Assembly (NCBI RefSeq): GCF_011751075.1
Contig: NZ_JAALLN010000002.1
Coordinates: 514,709-578,708 of the forward strand
Length of the DNA: 64,000 bases
Direction of reading: 5' to 3'
DNA from: Flavobacterium poyangense
Lineage (GTDB): Bacteria; Bacteroidota; Bacteroidia; Flavobacteriales; Flavobacteriaceae
In this document: positions 17,126-24,557 of the stretch, one piece after another
Layout: every line of letters starts with the position of its first letter
How positions within the stretch are numbered: position 1 is the first letter of the stretch
Translations under genes and position numbers: made by a program
Notes under the pieces: model-generated
What the model was told of the DNA's origin: nothing
Database searches by the model: none
The model's input: only the letters and a program-made list of their open reading frames with translations

Positions 17126-18646
17126 TTAAGCATTTATTAAATAGTCTTTTACTTTTTGAACAAAAGGATACATAACCTGATCCTCTTTAAATTCCGGAAT
17201 AATATTTCGAACATCATCGTACCATTTTTTAGTAACAGATGAAATTTTATCTTTTTGTCCCAGGTAGTCAATTGCCTGAACAATTGTAATCATTTCGATA
17301 CTTAATACTTCAAAAGCATTTTCGATTACTTTTGAGGTAATTACTGCCGCATTTGTTCCCATACTCACAATGTCCTGATTGTCATTGTTGTTGGGAATAC
17401 TGTGCACATACATTGGGTTGGACAACATCTGACTTTCGGCAGTTGTAGAGGTCGCGGTAAACTGTACTCCCTGCATTCCGAAATTAAATCCTAATGTTCC
17501 CAGATTTACAAACGGAGGAAGAATTTCGTTGATTTTTGAATTTAGTAAATAATTCAACTGACGTTCTGCCAACATCGTTAGTTTTGTAATTACGATTTTT
17601 AATTTATCCATTTCAAGCGAAATATAATCGCCATGGAAATTACCACCGTGATAGACGTGTTTGTTTTTTACATCGATAATCGGATTGTCGTTTGCCGAAT
17701 TAAATTCGTCTTCCAAAATCGAAGCAACATTATTTATTGTCTCTAAAACCGGACCAAGAATTTGAGGAACACATCTTAAGGAATAATATTCCTGTACTTT
17801 TTCTTTAAAAATTTCTTCGGTATTTTCTCCCGAGTATAAATGATCTTCTCTTTTGCGGATCAAAGTACTGTCCGAAAGATTTTGTCTCATTCTTTTTGCT
17901 ACTTCCTGTTGTCCTTTATGACGTTTGGTCTGATTTAATTCTTCAGAAAAATGGTCATCATATGCCTGAACTAATTCGTTTATCGCACAAGAACATTTTA
18001 AAGACCAGTCTAATAGTTTAGCCGCATGATGTACATTTACAACTCCAATTCCGGTCATTACCGAAGTTCCGTTGATTAAAGCAAGACCTTCTCTGATTTC
18101 TACCTGAATTGGTTTTAAGCCTTCAATTTCAAAAACTTCCTGAGTAGGTCTGCGGTCTCCTTTATAAAAAACCTCTCCTTCGCCAATTAAGACTAAAGCC
18201 AGGTGTGACAATTGTACTAAATCTCCGCTTGCACCAACACCACCATGTTCGAAGATTAATGGTGTAATATCTCTGTTAATAAGTTCAGCCATTAAATGAA
18301 TTACAGATGAATGAACTCCTGAATTTCCTAATGACAGTGTATTTAATCGGGCCAAAATAGCCGCTTTTGCACATAGAGGACTTAAAGGTTTTCCGGTTCC
18401 TGAAGAGTGGCTTCTGATCAGATTATATTGTAATTGAATCTGATCGGATTCTTTGATTCGGTATTGGGCCATTGGTCCAAAGCCTGTGTTTACACCGTAG
18501 ATTACTTTATTTCCTGAAAATTCTTTTAGGAAATTAAAGCTTTCATTTATTCTATTTAAAACAACATCGCTAACAACAACTTTATTATTTCCAAAGATAA
18601 TAGATTCAAATTCTGCTAAGCTTAAATATTCATTAATTGTATTCAT
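17126..18646 (-). CDS. Aromatic amino acid ammonia-lyase, probably tyrosine ammonia-lyase
   Basis: A 506-aa HAL/PAL/TAL-family enzyme. The Ala-Ser-Gly triad that forms the MIO cofactor is in GGVGASGDLVQLSH (about residue 150), and the catalytic Tyr loop is in VIYGVNTGFGP. The selectivity loop reads IRSHSSGTG. From memory the protein is close to the characterised F. johnsoniae tyrosine ammonia-lyase, which makes 4-coumarate; this is the expected starter acid for flexirubin. It is the first gene of the leftward pigment run, with its own -7 box and a nearby palindrome. Histidine activity cannot be excluded by sequence alone. Confidence 0.9.
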   Translation of the reverse strand: MNTINEYLSLAEFESIIFGNNKVVVSDVVLNRINESFNFLKEFSGNKVIYGVNTGFGPMAQYRIKESDQIQLQYNLIRSHSSGTGKPLSPLCAKAAILARLNTLSLGNSGVHSSVIHLMAELINRDITPLIFEHGGVGASGDLVQLSHLALVLIGEGEVFYKGDRRPTQEVFEIEGLKPIQVEIREGLALINGTSVMTGIGVVNVHHAAKLLDWSLKCSCAINELVQAYDDHFSEELNQTKRHKGQQEVAKRMRQNLSDSTLIRKREDHLYSGENTEEIFKEKVQEYYSLRCVPQILGPVLETINNVASILEDEFNSANDNPIIDVKNKHVYHGGNFHGDYISLEMDKLKIVITKLTMLAERQLNYLLNSKINEILPPFVNLGTLGFNFGMQGVQFTATSTTAESQMLSNPMYVHSIPNNNDNQDIVSMGTNAAVITSKVIENAFEVLSIEMITIVQAIDYLGQKDKISSVTKKWYDDVRNIIPEFKEDQVMYPFVQKVKDYLINA

Positions 18647-18682
18647 TAAACCGGTTTTGATTGTGCTAATTTAATTTTATTT

Positions 18683-18708
18683 ATCAAAATAAATGTAGTT
18701 ATTTTGAT
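18683..18708. promoter_or_regulatory. Perfect palindrome between divergent pigment promoters, candidate operator
   Basis: ATCAAAATAA at 18683-18692 and TTATTTTGAT at 18699-18708 are exact reverse complements separated by 6 bp (ATGTAG). It lies between the divergently transcribed ammonia-lyase and flavoprotein genes, at about +6 to +31 of the predicted ammonia-lyase transcript. The position fits a repressor site. No cognate regulator is visible nearby. It is AT-rich, so some chance matching is possible, though 10-bp perfect arms are uncommon. Confidence 0.55.
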
Positions 18709-18713
18709 GATGG

Positions 18714-18721
18714 CAAATGTA
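18714..18721 (-). promoter_or_regulatory. Bacteroidota -7 box for the ammonia-lyase operon
   Basis: On the minus strand the sequence TACATTTG matches the TAnnTTTG consensus exactly, 68 nt upstream of the ammonia-lyase ATG. No clear -33 TTTG is seen. It predicts a start site near 18707 and a 60-nt leader that contains the palindrome. Confidence 0.5.
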
Positions 18722-18747
18722 AGTTAATAAATTATAACATTTCTAAT

Positions 18748-20001
18748 ATGACAAAGGAGTTTGTAGATGTTTTAATCATAGGCGCAGGACCTTCAGGATG
18801 CGTTTCGGCATCGTATCTTCATAACAATAAGGTTAAGATAAAAGTGGTAGAAAAGACAAGATTTCCAAGACTTGTGGTCGGGGAGAGTCTTATTCCGCGC
18901 GTTATGGATCATTTTGCTGAGGCGGAGCTTTTTGAAAGTCTCGACAAAATGAATTTTGAAAAAAAGCTGGGAGCTCGATTTATAAGAGGAGAAGAAATTT
19001 GTGTTTTTGATTTCAGTAAAAAATTTGGTGAAGGCTGGGATTGGACGTGGCAGGTACCAAGAGCTGATTTTGATCATACAATGGCGCAGGAAGTGATTCG
19101 AAAAGGAATTGATCTGGAATTTGAATCTGAGGTTTTGGAGGTTTCTTTTGAAGGAAAAAATTCAAAAACTATTGTAAAAGATAAGGAAGGAAATTTAAAA
19201 GAAATTCACGCCAAATTCATTATCGATTCAAGCGGGTACGGACGTGTTTTACCAAGACTTTTAGATCTGGATACTCCTTCAAAACTAGATCCTCATTCTT
19301 CGATATTTACGCATGTAAAAGACATTAACAGACCGGAAGGGGAGGAAGGAACTTTAATTTCGTTTGATATTCTGGAAACGGAAGTCTGGTTATGGGTGAT
19401 TCCATTTTCTAACGGAAATACGAGTTTAGGCGTTGTAGGTCCGACCGATTATATTAATTCGCTTTCAGAGAATAAAGACAATGCGGAGGCTTTACGAAAT
19501 GCAATTCAGCTTTCAGATTATTATATAAAAAGATTCAAAGGGACTGAATTTTTATTTGAGCCTGTAAAACTAGAGAACTATTCCAGAGCGGTAAAAAAAA
19601 TGTACGGAGATGGTTTTGCGCTGACGGGAAACAGTTCGGAATTTTTAGATCCTGTTTTTTCTTCCGGAGTTGCTTTTGCAACAGAATCGGGAATGTTGGC
19701 GGCAAAATTGTACCTCAAAGAATCGAAAGGAATTGAAGTGGATTGGGAGGTTGAGTTTACCGAATATATGAAACGCGGAATAGGTGTTTTTACCACTTAC
19801 GTGAAAGAATGGTATACCGGAAACCTGCAGACTTTATTTTTTCATCAGCCAGAAAATCCGGATGTGAAAGAAAAAATTTGTTCTGTACTGGCAGGTTATG
19901 TCTGGAATGAAGAAAATCCGTTTGTAAAGAAACACGACAATGTAATTAAGAATATGGCCTATCTTTTGGATTTGGAAAAGGAAAGTAGGGTGAATGAGTA
20001 A
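18748..20001 (+). CDS. FAD-dependent oxidoreductase, flavin halogenase/hydroxylase-like
   Basis: A 417-aa flavoprotein. The dinucleotide-binding motif IIGAGPSGCVSASYL is at the N-terminus, GESLIPRVMDHF follows, and a second FAD contact is in FALTGNSSEFLDPVFSSG. The WxWxIP sequence (VWLWVIPF, about residue 215) is the hallmark used for flavin-dependent halogenases. Flexirubin rings are known to be hydroxylated or chlorinated in some species, so this enzyme is a candidate for that step; it could instead be a hydroxylase. It is divergent from the ammonia-lyase gene and ends at a strong terminator, so it forms its own unit. Confidence 0.82.
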   Translation: MTKEFVDVLIIGAGPSGCVSASYLHNNKVKIKVVEKTRFPRLVVGESLIPRVMDHFAEAELFESLDKMNFEKKLGARFIRGEEICVFDFSKKFGEGWDWTWQVPRADFDHTMAQEVIRKGIDLEFESEVLEVSFEGKNSKTIVKDKEGNLKEIHAKFIIDSSGYGRVLPRLLDLDTPSKLDPHSSIFTHVKDINRPEGEEGTLISFDILETEVWLWVIPFSNGNTSLGVVGPTDYINSLSENKDNAEALRNAIQLSDYYIKRFKGTEFLFEPVKLENYSRAVKKMYGDGFALTGNSSEFLDPVFSSGVAFATESGMLAAKLYLKESKGIEVDWEVEFTEYMKRGIGVFTTYVKEWYTGNLQTLFFHQPENPDVKEKICSVLAGYVWNEENPFVKKHDNVIKNMAYLLDLEKESRVNE

Positions 20002-20023
20002 TTTTACATCATTATAAAATATA

Positions 20024-20056
20024 AAAAAAGAGGATCAATTAGGTCCTCTTTTTTTT
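20024..20056 (+). terminator. Rho-independent terminator
   Basis: The arms AAAAGAGGA and TCCTCTTTT flank a 9-nt loop and are followed by a run of T. It lies 23 nt after the flavoprotein stop codon. Confidence 0.85.
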
Positions 20057-20071
20057 GTTTATCATAAAAAG

Positions 20072-20143
20072 ACAGCCCCGGAGGGGCGTTATATTTATAG
20101 ATTGGATTTAACAATAATGATGTTGAGCTCCGGCGGAGCGGCA
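20072..20143. repeat. GC-rich interspersed repeat (GCCCCGGAGGGGC / GAGCTCCGGCGGAGC)
   Basis: GCCCCGGAGGGGC at 20075-20087 and the GAGCTCCGGCGGAGC block around 20125-20139 are two short palindromes in otherwise AT-rich DNA. I recall the same wording as a dispersed element in Flavobacterium and Chryseobacterium genomes. Here it forms the boundary between the pigment locus and the toxin-like island. Confidence 0.6.
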
Positions 20144-20183
20144 TATCAAATCTGGTTATGACATCGTCTCTTAGCGTAACCGT

Positions 20184-20364
20184 TTAATCTTCCGTAATTA
20201 TGGTAGAATCAGCGGGGATAAATTCTGTTTTATTATCTATATCTTTAAACAAAAAAACAATATAGTTACTAAGAAAATCGGCAAGTTCATTGTCTTTTAG
20301 TTTTTTATTATTGTCATAAAATCTTGAAGATCGCACAGATTCATCAGGAGATATAGCTTTTGAC
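20184..20364 (-). pseudogene. C-terminal fragment of the 265-aa secreted family
   Basis: Read on the minus strand, this stretch encodes about 58 in-frame residues (SPDESVRSSRFYDNNKKLKD..., ending STIITED) that match the last part of the paralogue at 24558-25364 almost exactly. There is no start or N-terminal part. It begins directly at the stop codon of the 158-aa gene, in another frame. A near-identical fragment follows the other 157-aa gene at 22940-23120, so the pair 'small gene plus fragment' was duplicated as one unit. Confidence 0.85.
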
Positions 20365-20841
20365 TTAAAACATTGAATACTTCCAATCTACCTCGTATTT
20401 TAATAAAGTGTTTTGATTTATTTTTTCTAAGATAAATATTCTAAAAAATGGACCGTAATCCTCTGTTAAAGGATACATAATTGGACTTTTCAAATTCATT
20501 CTTTTTTCTTCGAGGCTCTTTTTTTCTTTATAAAACTTATATGCATTTTCTTGTAGATTTTTAGGATTCTCAAGTTTGTATTCTTTTAAGCTATTTAAAG
20601 AAAATGTATCAATTTTATGTTTCTTTTTATCATAAACAAAAGTTTGTCTGCTTAAATAAAAATAGGTTTTTCCATCATGCTCTTTTTTTTCATCCGCTTT
20701 AGACAAATCAAAAAGCAAATATTTTACAGATTTTTTATACTTATTTCCTCCTCTATAGAAACTAAAAAAGCCACTCTCTTTAGATTGCGCAAACATGGTA
20801 AATGATATACTAAATAAATATATGTAAATTAATTTTCTCAT
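20365..20841 (-). CDS. Secreted small protein, family A copy 1 (candidate immunity protein)
   Basis: A 158-aa protein with a signal peptide (MRKLIYIYLFSISFTMFAQ). It is paralogous to the 157-aa protein at 23121: both share the N-terminal MRK(L/F)IYI, a KTYFY centre and the C-terminal YEVDWKYSMF. I know of no family. It would be periplasmic. It is preceded by a short coding remnant ending GPSNCN-stop and followed by a family-B fragment. By its place in the array it may be an immunity protein for a toxin now lost; this is inference. Confidence 0.7.
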   Translation of the reverse strand: MRKLIYIYLFSISFTMFAQSKESGFFSFYRGGNKYKKSVKYLLFDLSKADEKKEHDGKTYFYLSRQTFVYDKKKHKIDTFSLNSLKEYKLENPKNLQENAYKFYKEKKSLEEKRMNLKSPIMYPLTEDYGPFFRIFILEKINQNTLLKYEVDWKYSMF

Positions 20842-20844
20842 AAT

Positions 20845-20916
20845 TTAGTTGCAATTTGAAGGGCCGTTATAAAAATTCTCCTTTATTAAATTATTAATAT
20901 TTGTTTTTCGTTGGAG
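20845..20916 (-). pseudogene. Possible C-terminal remnant of a toxin gene (ends PSNCN)
   Basis: On the minus strand a short open stretch reads LQRKTNINNLIKENFYNG, then PSNCN and a stop, just before the family-A gene. The equivalent place ahead of the other family-A gene (23598-23640) also ends DPSNCN-stop. Shared terminal residues at both sites suggest the tail of one coding region, perhaps a toxin C-terminus different from the HExxH type. The stretch is short, so this is tentative. Confidence 0.35.
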
Positions 20917-21057
20917 TTAAATTATTCCTAGTCTTGATATTGTTATCTTTTAAGTTTCCGCATAGCATAGACTAAAAACATTATTCGACTCTTACCCAAG
21001 ATAATTTACACACTCTTGTATAGTCATTTGATGTACTTTCATAATAGAAAAAAGAAA

Positions 21058-21861
21058 TTAATCAAAACTAATAGTACCAGCATAAACCTCTATGAATTCT
21101 GTTTTTTGTTTGTTTTCTCTAACTAAAATGACAACATAATTACTAAGAAAGGTAGCGAAGTAATGATCTTTTAAGGATGTTGTTTTAATTTTATCATAAA
21201 ATTTTGAAGATTTTATATATTCTTCTAGTAGTAGAATTTTTTTAGGTTTCAAGCCATGTATTATTTTTTCTTCGATAAAAAGAAAGGGATCGCTCTTATT
21301 GCTGTCTTTCAGGAAATACCATTTTTGATCTCCTTCCGGTTCACGAATATATTCATTATCTAATTTAAAGAAAAGGGTGTCTTTTATTCTATTGTCAATT
21401 ACATTCCAGTCCTTGTCACGTGTTGGATAATAAGAGGTATATTCCAGATGACGTGGTTTTATAAATTCATTTCCATTAACAAAAAAGATTTCATATTTAT
21501 CCGTTAAGGAATCTTTTAGTTTTGTGTTGTCTACTATTTGATTATAGACTCCTTCATAATAGAATTTTCTGTTTTCTATATAGTTTTTTATTGAGAGTAT
21601 CTTTTTGGTCTTTAAATCTGTTATTAAATATCCATTACCTATAAAAGTAATGTAACCATTTGTTGTGGTATGTTTTATTTGTTCTCTTTCAGCTTCGACC
21701 TTTTCGAGATAAGTCTTGTTATAAGTGTTTGGAGTAATTGTAGGAGATATGGTATAATATTTATCTATGCCAAAAAAAAGAGTATCTTTTTCCTTTTCTT
21801 GCGCTTCACTATAACAAATAAACAATATTAGTTGTAATGTAAATATAAAATGTATTTTCAT
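21058..21861 (-). CDS. Secreted two-repeat protein, family B copy 1 (candidate immunity protein)
   Basis: A 267-aa protein with a signal peptide (ending YSEAQ, about residue 21). Two related halves of about 115 aa each begin with KDTLFF (DTLFFGIDKYYTISP and KDTLFFKLDNEY) and contain a Pro/Lys-Lys-I-L-x-x-(K/E)EYI(E/K)xxKFY stretch. It is a paralogue of the genes at 22075, 23679 and 24558. Its central HLEYTSYYPTRDKDWNVID segment is nearly identical in copies 3 and 4 but absent from copy 2, which shows mosaic exchange. Predicted periplasmic; no known family. Confidence 0.75.
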   Translation of the reverse strand: MKIHFIFTLQLILFICYSEAQEKEKDTLFFGIDKYYTISPTITPNTYNKTYLEKVEAEREQIKHTTTNGYITFIGNGYLITDLKTKKILSIKNYIENRKFYYEGVYNQIVDNTKLKDSLTDKYEIFFVNGNEFIKPRHLEYTSYYPTRDKDWNVIDNRIKDTLFFKLDNEYIREPEGDQKWYFLKDSNKSDPFLFIEEKIIHGLKPKKILLLEEYIKSSKFYDKIKTTSLKDHYFATFLSNYVVILVRENKQKTEFIEVYAGTISFD

Positions 21862-21885
21862 AGTTAGTTATATTAGAATGGTATG

Positions 21886-22050
21886 TTATGTGCAAGGAGC
21901 ATTTCTACTTAACATATTGACTCTGTTCGCAAGATTTTCTATTGCTGTTTTTTTCAAAAGGCATACCTTTCTAAACTCGATCATCATTATCTTGTAGTCC
22001 CAGTAGCATAAAATTCATTACTTGGCTCTTTACATTATCATAATGACTAA
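21886..22050 (-). pseudogene. Frameshifted C-terminal remnant of the HExxH lipoprotein
   Basis: On the minus strand one frame gives KKTAIENLANRVNMLSRN, then APCT and a stop, matching the end of the intact protein at 25385 (KKAEIKALASRVTKFSKT then VPCPN). A little upstream, another frame gives EPSNEFYATG, matching EAPSDAFYEAFAWG. The order and spacing are right but the frame breaks between them, so this is a decayed C-terminus of a second toxin-like gene left between two family-B genes. Confidence 0.7.
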
Positions 22051-22074
22051 TATTTTTATTAGAATTGCAGTTTT

Positions 22075-22869
22075 TTATTCAATAACAATACTTGGATAAA
22101 CTCTAATGTATTCACTTATTGTGTCTTTATCTTTTACCAGAAATAAAATGTAATTGGATAATAAATCCATTAATTTATTATCTTTTCTTTTATCATTAAA
22201 CTTTAAATTGTGGACAAATTTTTCAAAACTCAGAATTTCATTTGTGTTTAGTTTTACATCTTTTTCTGTTTTTCCTTTTTTAAAGAAAAATGTACCATCG
22301 TTTGATCCATTATTATCTTTAAACCAATAACCTTCTGAATCATTTGTTGATTCATATACATAATCGTTATCTAATTTAAAAAAAAGGGTATCTTTTATAT
22401 TATTATAAACAGTGCTTTTTTCTTTACGTATAGGATAATAGGAGAGGTAACTAAAATTGCTTGATTCAATAAATTTATCTCCCTTTACAAAAAAAAAATT
22501 GTATTTATTTATTAAAGAATCTTCTAACTTTTGTCTATCTATTATTTTGTTATGCGTGCCATCAAAATAGAATTTTCTGTTTTCAATATAATCTTTTAGA
22601 GACATAATTTTTTTTGGTTTTAAACCTTTTATTAACGAACCATTACCAATAAAATAGACATAACCATTTGTTTTTGTATGTTTCATCTGTTTCTTTTCAG
22701 TTTTAACCTGCTCTGCATATGTTTGTTTTGAAGTGCGTGGTGTGATTGTAGGTGAAATAGTATAATATTTATCTATGCTAAAAAAAAGGGTGTCTTTTTG
22801 TTTTTCCTGAGCTTTTACTACTGCTATAGAAATAGCAAATAGCAGAAGCATTGAGAAATATGTTTTCAT
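22075..22869 (-). CDS. Secreted two-repeat protein, family B copy 2 (candidate immunity protein)
   Basis: A 264-aa family-B protein. Its signal peptide (MKTYFSMLLLFAISIAVVKA) is identical to that of copy 3, while its first repeat (TKTNGYVYFIGNGSLIKGL) is nearly identical to copy 4 rather than copy 3. The middle differs from the other three (ESSNFSYLSYYPIRKEKSTV). Both repeats start with KDTLFF. The mosaic pattern suggests recombination among tandem copies. Predicted periplasmic, function unknown; an immunity role is inferred from the array. Confidence 0.75.
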   Translation of the reverse strand: MKTYFSMLLLFAISIAVVKAQEKQKDTLFFSIDKYYTISPTITPRTSKQTYAEQVKTEKKQMKHTKTNGYVYFIGNGSLIKGLKPKKIMSLKDYIENRKFYFDGTHNKIIDRQKLEDSLINKYNFFFVKGDKFIESSNFSYLSYYPIRKEKSTVYNNIKDTLFFKLDNDYVYESTNDSEGYWFKDNNGSNDGTFFFKKGKTEKDVKLNTNEILSFEKFVHNLKFNDKRKDNKLMDLLSNYILFLVKDKDTISEYIRVYPSIVIE

Positions 22870-22888
22870 AATAAATTAGGTTTTATAA

Positions 22889-22939
22889 TTAAGGACAGTT
22901 CACATTTCTGGTTAAGACATTGTCTCTAAGCCTAACCGT
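22889..22939 (-). pseudogene. Short remnant of the HExxH lipoprotein C-terminus
   Basis: The minus strand reads TVRLRDNVLTRNVNCP-stop immediately after the stop of the family-B fragment at 22940. It resembles the intact protein's RVTKFSKTVPCPN end and the NRVNMLSRNAPCT remnant. A more decayed version (DDVLT-stop-NVNYP-stop) occurs at 24505-24557, and part of it at 20143-20183. It is too short to prove alone, but the repeated position behind family-B ends is consistent. Confidence 0.45.
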
Positions 22940-23120
22940 TTAATTTTCCGTAATTATGGTAGAATCAGCGGGGATAAATTCTGTTTTATTATCTATATCT
23001 TTAACCAAAAAAACAATATAGTTACTAAGAAAATTGGCAAGTTCATTGTCTTTTAGTTTTTTATTATTGTCATAAAATCTTGGAGATCGCACAGATTCAT
23101 CAGGAGATATAGCTTTTGAC
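22940..23120 (-). pseudogene. C-terminal fragment of the 265-aa secreted family (second copy)
   Basis: It encodes the same C-terminal residues of family B as the fragment at 20184-20364 (SSTIITEN in place of STIITED) and is also joined directly to the stop codon of a family-A gene. The two fragments differ at only a few bases and break at the same point. No start codon or N-terminal half is present. Confidence 0.85.
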
Positions 23121-23594
23121 TTAAAACATTGAATACTTCCAATCTACTTCATATCTTATAATTTTATTATCTATTGTTTTTTCTAGAATATATACTTTAA
23201 AATAATCATGTGTACTTGATATTGGCATTGAGTTTGGTATTACACGTTTTTCAGTCTTATTAAGTTCAATTATTTTTTCTTTAAAATAGTTATATTCTTT
23301 TTCTGTTAAGGTATAAGGATCTTCAAGCTTTATTTTTTTTAAGTAATCAAGGGAGTAGTGATTAATTTTATTCTTGCTAGAGTTAAAGATGAATGTTTGA
23401 TCACCTATGTAAAAATAAGTTTTATTTCCGTCTTCGTTTTTTTTATTCTCATTCAATTCATTAAAAAGTACATATTTAATTGGTTTTAAATGCTTACTTC
23501 CGTCTTTATAAAAAACAAAATAATCACTTTCTTTTGTTTGAGCTTGGACGACAAAAGAAATTATAAATAATATTATATAAATAAATTTTCTCAT
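23121..23594 (-). CDS. Secreted small protein, family A copy 2 (candidate immunity protein)
   Basis: A 157-aa protein with a signal peptide (MRKFIYIILFIISFVVQAQ). It pairs with the 158-aa protein at 20365: the ends are identical (YEVDWKYSMF) and the centre is similar (KTYFYIGDQTFIFNSSKNKI), but the middle has diverged strongly, as expected for immunity proteins under diversifying selection. It is preceded by a remnant ending DPSNCN-stop (23598-23640). No catalytic motif. Predicted periplasmic. Confidence 0.7.
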   Translation of the reverse strand: MRKFIYIILFIISFVVQAQTKESDYFVFYKDGSKHLKPIKYVLFNELNENKKNEDGNKTYFYIGDQTFIFNSSKNKINHYSLDYLKKIKLEDPYTLTEKEYNYFKEKIIELNKTEKRVIPNSMPISSTHDYFKVYILEKTIDNKIIRYEVDWKYSMF

Positions 23595-23678
23595 AATTTA
23601 GTTGCAATTTGAAGGGTCTTTGTAAAAAAATATCCTTCATTTAACCAAAGAAATAATATACGAGTTTTTGTAATAAAT

Positions 23679-24485
23679 TTATTCGATTGCAAAACTTGGC
23701 TGCACCTGAATATAGTTTATTCTTTTATCATTTTCTTCGACTAGAAAGACTACATAATTATTTAAATATTCCCAAAGATCATTGTCATTTACTTTTTGTT
23801 GTCTGTTTTTATCATATAATCTTGAAGATCTTACAAATTCATTAAATGAAAAAATCTTATTAGGCTTTAAATCATTTATTTTTTGAACTTTATTGAAGAA
23901 AAAAGCGCCATAAATAGAATCAAAAGTACTTTTAAGTAAAAGTACTTTTGATTCGTATTTTGATTCATAAAAATCTTGATTGTCTAGTTTAAAGAAAAGT
24001 GTATCCTTTATTTTATTATCAATTACATTCCAGTTCTTGTCGCGTGTCGGATAATAAGAAGCATATTCCAAATGTCGAGGTTGAATAAATTGATCTCCAT
24101 TTACAAAAAAAAGGGTGTACTTATCAGTTAAAGAATCTTTCAGTTTCCATTTATCAACTATTTTGTTGTAAGTTCCATTATAATAAAACTTTGCATTTTC
24201 TATATATTCTTTTATTGATAGAATTTTTTTTGGTTTTAGATTTTTAATTAAATAACCATCTCCAATAAAGAATATGTAGCCATTAGTTTTTGTATGTCTC
24301 ATTTGTTTTCTTAGAACTTCTATTACTTCAGTATAAGTTTTATTACCCGTATATGGAGTAATTGTAGGCGATATGGTATAGTGCTTTTCTATGCTAAAGA
24401 AAATAGTGTCTTTTTGTTTTTCCTGAGCTTTTACTACTGCTATAGAAATAGCAAATAGCAGAAGCATTGAGAAATATGTTTTCAT
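23679..24485 (-). CDS. Secreted two-repeat protein, family B copy 3 (candidate immunity protein)
   Basis: A 268-aa family-B protein with the same signal peptide as copy 2. The first repeat carries DTIFFSIEKHYTISP and NGYIFFIGDGYLIKNLKPKK; the second begins KDTLFFKLDNQDFYES. Its C-terminal half (RSSRLYDKNRQQKVNDNDLWEYL) is the most divergent of the four. Predicted periplasmic. It lies 72 nt downstream of copy 4, the gap holding a decayed toxin tail. Confidence 0.75.
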   Translation of the reverse strand: MKTYFSMLLLFAISIAVVKAQEKQKDTIFFSIEKHYTISPTITPYTGNKTYTEVIEVLRKQMRHTKTNGYIFFIGDGYLIKNLKPKKILSIKEYIENAKFYYNGTYNKIVDKWKLKDSLTDKYTLFFVNGDQFIQPRHLEYASYYPTRDKNWNVIDNKIKDTLFFKLDNQDFYESKYESKVLLLKSTFDSIYGAFFFNKVQKINDLKPNKIFSFNEFVRSSRLYDKNRQQKVNDNDLWEYLNNYVVFLVEENDKRINYIQVQPSFAIE

Positions 24486-24557
24486 AATATATTAGGTCTT
24501 ATATTTAGGGATAGTTCACATTTCAGGTTAAGACATCGTCTATATTACCATAACCAT

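Noticed and set aside
20001-20183. Possible small RNA between the flavoprotein and the fragment
   Set aside because: The hairpins are explained by a terminator and a GC-rich interspersed repeat; no promoter seen.
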